A stretch of DNA of 64,000 nt. Source: Tigriopus japonicus. Lineage: Eukaryota; Arthropoda; Copepoda; Harpacticoida; Harpacticidae. The notes under the pieces are model-generated. The model had not been told where the DNA came from. It ran no database searches and saw only the letters and a program-made list of their open reading frames with translations. Location: positions 7,019,489 to 7,083,488 of the forward strand of contig CM021312.1 of assembly GCA_010645155.1 (NCBI GenBank), written 5' to 3'. The position numbers and the translations under genes were made by a program. Numbering within the stretch: position 1 is the stretch's first letter; every line of letters starts with the position of its first letter. Below are positions 41,701-50,700 of the stretch, one piece after another.

Positions 41701-44700
41701 TTCATTTGTTTATTTTATTTGTTTGGCGCAACCATGGCTTAAAATAAAGCCCACGATAAAACCCGCAATACAGGTATTTAATGGATACGAAAAAAAAAAA
41801 CAATATTGTTAGTGTAAGAGCATGTATTAAAGTGCGCTGACTTCAAAGATTAATTGTTGATCAGATATTTCATTTCTTATTTTTCTGCTATAGGAACCTC
41901 AGGAACTCATTCAACCGATTCAACCCAACTCAGGGCATTTTTATTAACATAAAATGTGAGGATTTTGTTTAAAAGTAAGATTGGTAAAATCTCCTTCGCT
42001 CCGATTATGTACTTGAACATAATATCTTGGAAACTATCCTGAGAGTTGGTTAACCTAGAGCGCTATCCCTGTACAGCTCAGTTGACCAATATTATTGTAA
42101 CCTGGGATTCAAAAATATTGCGAAGGGTAGGTATAAACGCTACGCTTGGTGGCGTCTTACCAAAGTGGCAAAATGTCACAAAAACGTTTACATGAATCAT
42201 TTTCATTCTTGTATGCTTGTCCAGCATATGCGTTTCAGAGGGATTAGAGATATAATAAATGGACAAGTTAAGCCAAAATGAGTCATGTCTAAGTGAAACA
42301 GCAGACCAACAAGACGCATTGCATTTATAACAATGATTGCGAGAGATAGTGGCAAAAATCGTGCAGCAAGCTAAAGATAAGAAACCTAGGCGACGATACA
42401 AAAGGAAAGAAAGGGTCTTTTCGAAAAAGTAAATAAAGAATCATTTAAGTCAAAGAGAGTATTTTGGGCAAAGAACGTGATTTTTTAACAACCAAGTGTG
42501 TTGTCCTCAATTAGTGTAACGATCACATTTTCACGATTCAATTTTAAGGAAGCCAGAGTGGCCACGCGTACTAGCGCGTTCTTAAAATTGCTGAGTGTAA
42601 GTGCTTCCCCACACAGCGTAGGTTCGAATCCTGTTGGGGATCGGATTGAAGCTGTTGGGAGAAATCCTTTCTTTACAGGGAATCCCATTCCTTGTAGCGG
42701 TAGTAAAAAATCCGTAACCATTGAAAAAAAAAATGGACAAACAATTTTAATCCTAAATTTCAACACATGGTTAGCAAATACTTGTTTCTAAAACAAAACC
42801 TTAAATGACCATACTGTAATCAACAACTTTATATAAACATATTTAAACAAATTGATATTAAATCCCAATAGCTTTTTTTCAAATGTTACTCGATTTGATA
42901 GAAAATCAAATACAAACGTATTGTTCTTTAACCAAACATGGCTACCCTGAACACAAGCGACATGTGTACCAGTCTACCAGAATAATACAAACAAAACATT
43001 ACCTGTTTCATGGAATAAATTTTACAGAAATGTCTCCAAATTTGTTCATTAAACTTTAGCATAACCCACGATGTTTGCGAAGGAAACGCATCTAAATTTC
43101 TCTCAAAGAACACGTGTGGTCATTGCGAAAATAGCATCCTTCCGTGTGCCAAAGAAAAAGGATTGCAAGCATTCAAATGTGATTTTGAGTTCGGGAGAAG
43201 CAGGATATGTACATACTAGATGTGCACTGGTATAAACCAGAGAAACAAGGCGAATCGAGGTGAGAGTTCAAGAAACGTGATGCGGGTGTCTGAGATTGTT
43301 CTCGCGACCCAAGAAGGCAGAACCGATCAAGACTCTCGAGCTCATGATACGCCAAAACCAGGACATTATTCCCCCTTCTCACAACCTCTACCTTGGTATC
43401 CAAGCCCTCTTGAATGCATGGCCAACCATTCAAAAACCAACGCTCCTTCAACAGAAAAAGAGGAAGGGACTGAAACAGGCCGTCAGGCTATCTTCAGTAT
43501 CTACGTACTCTGCCATGCGAGTATGCACACACCCAGCGGTACATATGAGTCTAAAGTCTGCTTCCTCCCCTTTGTAGAGGCGAACCAGATATTCTAGAGT
43601 GCTTCTTCTTGCCATCAAGAAGCATCGGCTTCAGTTTGAGTTTGGTGCCAGAACAGGTCAGATCTCTGCCTGAAAGTCAGGACCTGCCAAGGGGAAAAAG
43701 TGAAAACGAAAGTGAACCCAAGAAGGACATCCGTAAGCAACCCCGCACACACACACACACACACTTGATTTCTCTCGCCCAGATTTCTCTCGCTCAAAAG
43801 AGACTAGGACGTCTCAAGATTTAACTACACATTACACTGAGAACCATGAAGTCTTTATCGTGTGTGTTATTGGCTTCAATTCTAGCCATTGTTGTAGTGA
43901 GTGCGAACAAAGGATTAACAGACTATTACACAGTTAATGGACACAACAAGCAAGTGGTTTGCTATTGGGGTACATGGGCCACATACAGGCCCAAAGATGG
44001 AAAATTTACCCCCGACGACATCGATCCGGCGTTGTGCACGAATCTGATCTACAGTTTTGCCGGTCTCGATGCCGAAACATCCACTATTAAATCTCTTGAT
44101 CCCTGGATGGATCTGGAGGAAAACTATGCCTTAGCTGGATTCCGAAAAGCCACTGAGCTGAAACATGCGTATCCGAATTTAAAAGTGACTTTGGCTATCG
44201 GTGGATGGAATGAAGGCAGCAAGAAGTACTCAGATCTGGCCGCAGATCCAGAGAAGCGAAAAGTGTTTGTCCAAAGTGTGGTGGACTTCTTGCAGCAACA
44301 TAATTTTGATGGTCTGGATCTCGATTGGGAATATCCAGGTAAGAGATATTGATTGAATCATACGTGTGATCCATTCTTTTACTCGTCCGTCGTTTACCGA
44401 GAATTTGATTATTATGTCATCATCTATCATGAGATGGTGGTCTTTTCGAGAAGTGCTTACCTGAAATAGAAGCAAAGACGGTTGGATAGATAAAGGGACT
44501 AACGAGATGGCAGGTTCAGGGTAAACACGTTGCTTTAGTTACATAATAGGGGTGTAATGAACTATAACAAAGTACAGCGACAATTGAATTCGTTTCAAAG
44601 CTGTCCTCCAATCACGATATTTATTCTTTTTTCTAGCCAAGAGAGGAGGAATCGCCGAGGACAAAAACAACTTCATCGAACTCATCCGTGATCTGAAATC

Positions 44701-47700
44701 TGCATTCGAAAGCCATAACTATCTTCTTACTGCGGCCATCGGAGCCCCTGCGGCTACCATCGATATCTCGTACGACATTCCACTCATGTACAAGTATCTG
44801 GACTTTGTCCACATTATGTGCTACGATTATCACGGCAAATGGGATCGCGTTACCGGACACAATAGTCCTTTGTTCAGTCGGACCGGCGAAACTGGTCTTG
44901 ATCTCACTTTGAACGTGGACTTCACGATCAAATATCTTATGAAGAAGGGTGCCATCGCCGAGAAGACGGTCATCGGTGTGCCATTTTATGGGCGTGCCTT
45001 CACATTGATGAACCCGCATGACCATGATCTTGGCTCCAAAACCAAGACCACGTCTTTCCAAGGACCTTACACTAGGGAAGATGGATTCCTCGGCTACAAC
45101 GAGATTTGCGAGGAGCTCATGGAACAGGACAATCCGTGGACCACTGTTTGGAACGAGGAACACAAGGCTCCCTATATGTTTAAGGACACCAAATGGGTCA
45201 GTTTCGATAATGAGGAGTCGATCCGGATCAAGTCGGAATACGCCTATGACAATGACTTGGCGGGTGTGATGATCTGGTCAATTGACACGGATGACTTCCG
45301 GGGAAATTGTGGTGGTCCTCGATTTCCGTTGCTCCGTACCATCAACAGGGCTCTTTATAAAAGGTCAGAAGGGTTAAGTGCAGCTACGAGTGTGACAAGT
45401 GTGAATGCTGTCGTGTTGACGACCATCGTTCTTTCCATCTACTCATTGTTCCAACTGTGATTCAAGCATCTCTCTATTGTTGAACATTCTTGATTCCGAG
45501 GACTGATCGTCAGTCGACCGCAATTGATTTCTCAGAAGATGAAAAAAGAGACACCATCCATAGCATTGCCACACTTATATCTCACTTTGGTCCTGTTTTT
45601 TAATTGTCAAGGTTGACAGCTTTTCTCATCAAAATGTCAACCGTGAGTTCGCCAAATCGCAAAAAAAACTGCCGAGGTTACATTCAGAAACAGACTTCCA
45701 AACGTCTCTCATATTCACTATACATAAATAACGTGATACATATAACAATAAATGGAAGAAGCTACTCATTGTCTTTCGCCAATATTCTCAGAGGCAAGAA
45801 AAAACCAAGGAAGTGACTACTTGTGCGGTAACATTAAATATGCTAAACCACGCCTGCCTGAGGGTTTCAAGTCTGGTCGCAAATGTAGGATGAATTCATA
45901 ATTTAAGGAAATAGATGTCGATGATACTAATGAATGTCACAAACAACTTCTGAACGAAGTTCCAAAAGAATGATTAATGAAGAAAAGGAAGACATGGACG
46001 CATGTTGAACAAGCTGCAGCTTTCAACATGTCTTCCATGGCTTGATAAACGATGTGTTTCGAACCAAAAAGTAATAAGTTAATTTCTTGCACTTGACAAT
46101 CAACAAGCCTACAGTGAGTCAATCAAAGACGAGCCGAATCCTTTCGACACGACTTCATCCGTTTCAAAATGATCCAGGATGGAAGTTCACAGTTGGGCCA
46201 GTACAATGATAATCCGCCATATTTCCTGAACATCTGATAAATGCGAATTCCAAATCGGAAACGAGAGCAAAACTGTACACAACACCAACAACTCCTCGCC
46301 ACTAATTTTATCTGGCCTCGACATTTGTAACTTCCACTCGGTAAATTCAAGATAAAAGCCCTAATAAAACGATTACCACGTCAGGAAATGAGTTCTGGTC
46401 TCGGCTCACGGAGATCAGGCAATATTGCCAATTCTTTTTGAGCAACCAAACCACGCAACTATGTAACATTGAGCGGATTTGTTTCTTGAACCAGCAACTC
46501 AACTGGCACTTTATTGGCATTCAAATTGATTCAGGAAGGGCGGAACGCCAAATACGAACCTGATACCTTGAATACGTAGAATTTCATTCATTATCCTCTC
46601 TCTTCGTGGGGAAAACTTTTCAAACCAAGTTCAAGGTTTGCATATTCTTAGGCAGGCAGGTGATGCAAAGAAGAAGCTCTTGAGGCAAAATCGAGCAACA
46701 GGCACTTCAAATAGTTACAAAAACACTCAAAAAATCGTGAACCTATGCCTTAGGATTATGAGACGGCAGTTATTAAGTCTCTATTTTTTTGCTTCAAGCA
46801 CAAACTCGAGTGCTACATCCGGGAATGGGGATGTGCAAGGCCCCATTCTTGCTCCCAAATTAAGACAAAACTCATCAAGGAAATAAAGCGGTAATACTAG
46901 ATGTTGTTGCTCTCCACTTCCAGATCCCAAATGAATACTTCCCTTCCCGCATTTGAGGTGGGAGACATTGATATCTGTAGATTGCCAGCGTCTCACGTTC
47001 CTGCCGTAAAATTATTCCGGAGATGCCAAGATTGCAATTGAATGTTGGGCAAAGCGAATGAATGAGGAAGTATCCGTTGGAATAGGCTTCAAAGCGAACG
47101 TATTGTCCCATCTTTTCCAGTAGCCTGAACTTTGAAGCTAAAGACCATGTGAGAATATGGCACTTGACGAGGCTTTGGAAAAGATTCACGTCTTCAAAAG
47201 GAATACTTGGAGATGATTTGCCCATAACTGGGCCGAAGTGACGTCGACAATACTTCCTACTCATACCATAGACAGGATACTTCGTCAATAACTGAACCAA
47301 CTCGGATGGCAACCGTCGTTCTCTTCAACCCTAATCAGGATCCTTATCATTACTAATGATATGAACCATCAAGCTCGTATCCAAAGGATTGGCAACGCCG
47401 TGGACTTCTTTAGCACACCATGCTCCTTATACACCTCTTGAAGGAGTAAGTATAGGACTTTTAACTTTGCATCACCAAGAAGTCCATGAAGAAGGACGAT
47501 GATGTGCCGTATGGTTCGTCGTGTCTATTGTTCAATTGGCGATGAGAATCCAAGGTCGAACCTTGATAGCAAATTTGGCACCCCAAGCACTGGCTGAAAT
47601 GGATCAAGCAACCCACTAACAAGGTACAACATGAGACCAAAGGCACCACAAAAAATCTTGTTCCCAACTATCGCGTAGACAAGATAATGATGGGCTGAAA

Positions 47701-50700
47701 ATTGGAAGGAAATGAATCGCAAAATGATCAAGTTTTCTCGGCACTGTTATCAACTAGTCCCCGTAGAAGGTCAAATGAGAACTTCAACTTTTGCTTGGAT
47801 TCGTCTTGACATGTTTGGGAAATGCAACAGTCCCTCGAAATATGGTACACATCGAGACTTCCAAGCAGGATCTTCACACGTATTCAACTGAAAAGGGGCA
47901 CCATTTTTGGATAAAACAATGGCCAAGATATCGTCATTGACGACAAGATCGACTTCCGGATATCACAGCTCAAGGTTCCAGGTCCATAATTAGTTATATT
48001 TCATTATTATTATTACTATTATTATCATCAACACCCAGCCCAAGCTTTTATCTTAAAGTCATGCCAATTCATAATGGCACAGACTGAATGACCGACGGTT
48101 TAATTGCTATAGTATTCAAGTCTGAAGGGACTTTACCATACGATTTTGACGAGCAGGAAAAGATTGAGAATGTTAACATTTCCTACTCATCATCATTAAA
48201 TTACCCCGAAGTTTCAACTGTTGTCATTAAATCCTGCATTGTAAGAGCTTTAATTGCTTCTCTTTTTGTTGTTGATATTTTATTTCGTCAATAGTTACTA
48301 AATCACATCAAGCTTCATGAACTTTTAATGGCTAGAAAAGGTAAAGTCAATTGCATTGGACCCGGCTAATTTATGAACATACAGCCTTTTCGAGAATTCT
48401 GTTTTGTTGTTCAATACAAACATGATTGTTTAAAATGACAAAATATTTCTTCGGAACATTTCTCATGGTCAACTTCCATCACTTCCAAGTCGGATATTCA
48501 TTGATTTACGATCAAGATGAACAATCATGTTGTAAATTAAACTCAGTCAAGTCGAGAAAATGCCATTTGTGGTTTTAATTACTCCACCGTCGTAAGAAGT
48601 ATACTTCCGCTTGATAAAAACTCGTAATCTCCGTCAGAAATCACTGAATTCTTCTCCTTGAAACCATTTGACGAAAGGAGGAAATTCCCTCTCAAGACAA
48701 TCTTTTTCAATAACAATCTGGAGAAGAGGTATTCAAAAACTCCCTGTCAGCAAAACCCGATAAAAAGATGTAAACTTGACAACGGAAACGGAGACCCCCA
48801 AATAGGATCCAAAATATTCCAAACACGTAAATATTTACGTTATCGCGATATTCTTTGAAATTCGAGAACAAATCCTACCCTCTGCAAAAAGAAAAAAAAG
48901 ATGCAGCTCTTACACAGGTTCTTTTTTCAGTCGTTACATGCAAACTCATTGTGAGTGGATTAGATTACATTTCCCAAAGCAATTTGCCATGAAGACGATA
49001 CAGATACTTCCATCCCAATACATTCTTTGCCAGTTTAATCGCCAGCCAAATAGTACTACGTAGGCTCTTCAGCCCACGCTTGTTCGTATGGCTGGATTGG
49101 TTCATTGTTCAAGATTGAGAAGCATAGCAGAATTGAGGCAAGTGGATGTATAGTCAAGATAGATGTGAAGGAAGGAAGAGCCCTGAGGAGGCTCAAGGCA
49201 GGGAAATTCTGGTCCTCTTACGCAATTTCAGGCCTGCTTTGTCTCCCTTGAAAGTCGTCGATCGACGACAAAGTCGACGTGGACACGGCAAAATGCATTC
49301 AATAATAAAGAGAGGAGGAGGACCTTAGCGACCAAACCTGCCTTTAGAGAACTCCCAAAAAATAAATAAATAAAAGATATCTGGTTCAAGCTAGAGCGGT
49401 TTCGAAAAAGTCTCTATCCGGGAGGCCACAAAAATGCTTTTGTTCACACTCATGCAATAACTGTGGCCACTGTTTGATTGCTCTTAAAGGTAGAGAGAAG
49501 GATCCAAAAGATCTTTGGTATCCGGTGATAATCTTTCAAATCAACCTTTGTGACTCGGCTTGATCAAAGAAGACAAAGATCGAAGAGGGGGTTTTTAAAA
49601 TTGACGAAGCAAAAGGGAGGCTTCTTTGGATTTGGCCAGTTGTTGACGCAATGGCATGTTTTTCTTTTACAAAGTATGTCAATCACCCATCTCACACGCG
49701 CTTCATCTACTCATTTCCATTTTCCCCAACTCTTCGAATCTAAGCTACTTTGGACGAAAGCCAGATGATGGGATACTCATTTGACTGCACTTCAATCGTC
49801 GTCATTAAAGACACTAGCATCAACGGTTAATCCGTTGAGCAATGACCTGTAAAAACAGGCAGATCATCCAACAAATGCCTTTGGATCGAAATGGCAACTC
49901 ATGCCAAAGCTTGCAGAACGTGAGGACGAATTCATGAATGGTAAATGAATTTGACGAACGGTCCAAGCTTTCAGCTTAATCACGATTATTTCATGAACAC
50001 CACTTCACAAAAAAAGATATCTCCGAATATGGCAAGATCGTTTCTTACCTTGTGAATCTTGAATCTCTGAGACTCGGATCGTTTGACGCCATTGGATTGG
50101 GCCGATTCATCCGATTTGACAAGCTTCTTCACCACACGGTTTCCCAAATCCCAAAGTTCCGGAATGGATTTCACCTGTAAAAGGATCGATGATTGATCTT
50201 GACTTGATTCATCATCATGCATCCAATATCATGGGCCTCACTCTCATGATAAGAACAAAAGGAAATACGGAGATTGAAAGTCGCTTCGAATCATTACAGC
50301 GTCATCAACCCCACATTTATCCCGATGAACGCTTCTCATTACTCGTTATCTACTACATCCCTCCCTTTTTTTTTTGTCGGTCGAGCGCAAAAAACTCTTG
50401 AGAAATTTCTGCTTTTCAGGGGCCAACTCATTCTCACCCATACACACTCCTTACACCCACAAGAGAGACAGATAGAGATCTGAACATGATGTTCTATTTC
50501 CCCCTTCTGCTCATTCATGGCATTTCTGACGAAGTCTGTCTCTTTCCCCCACTTCGGGAAAATCGAAGCCAAATCTCATCCCCCATCTCAGCCCACATAT
50601 TGTCAAGAGATTCGAGGATTTTCACAAGAAAAAAGCCTCCTTTGCGTCTTTCACGCTCCAATTCCTGGCCTTGACAGATACCCTCTTGACCTTATTTCGA

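Noticed and set aside
42548..42640. Functional tRNA gene at the B-box site
   Set aside because: The B box is perfect but the acceptor stem does not pair, and the sequence continues into a SINE body and A-rich tail.
49254..49269. 16-base perfect palindrome GTCGTCGATCGACGAC
   Set aside because: About one such palindrome is expected by chance in a window this long, and nothing around it suggests a function.
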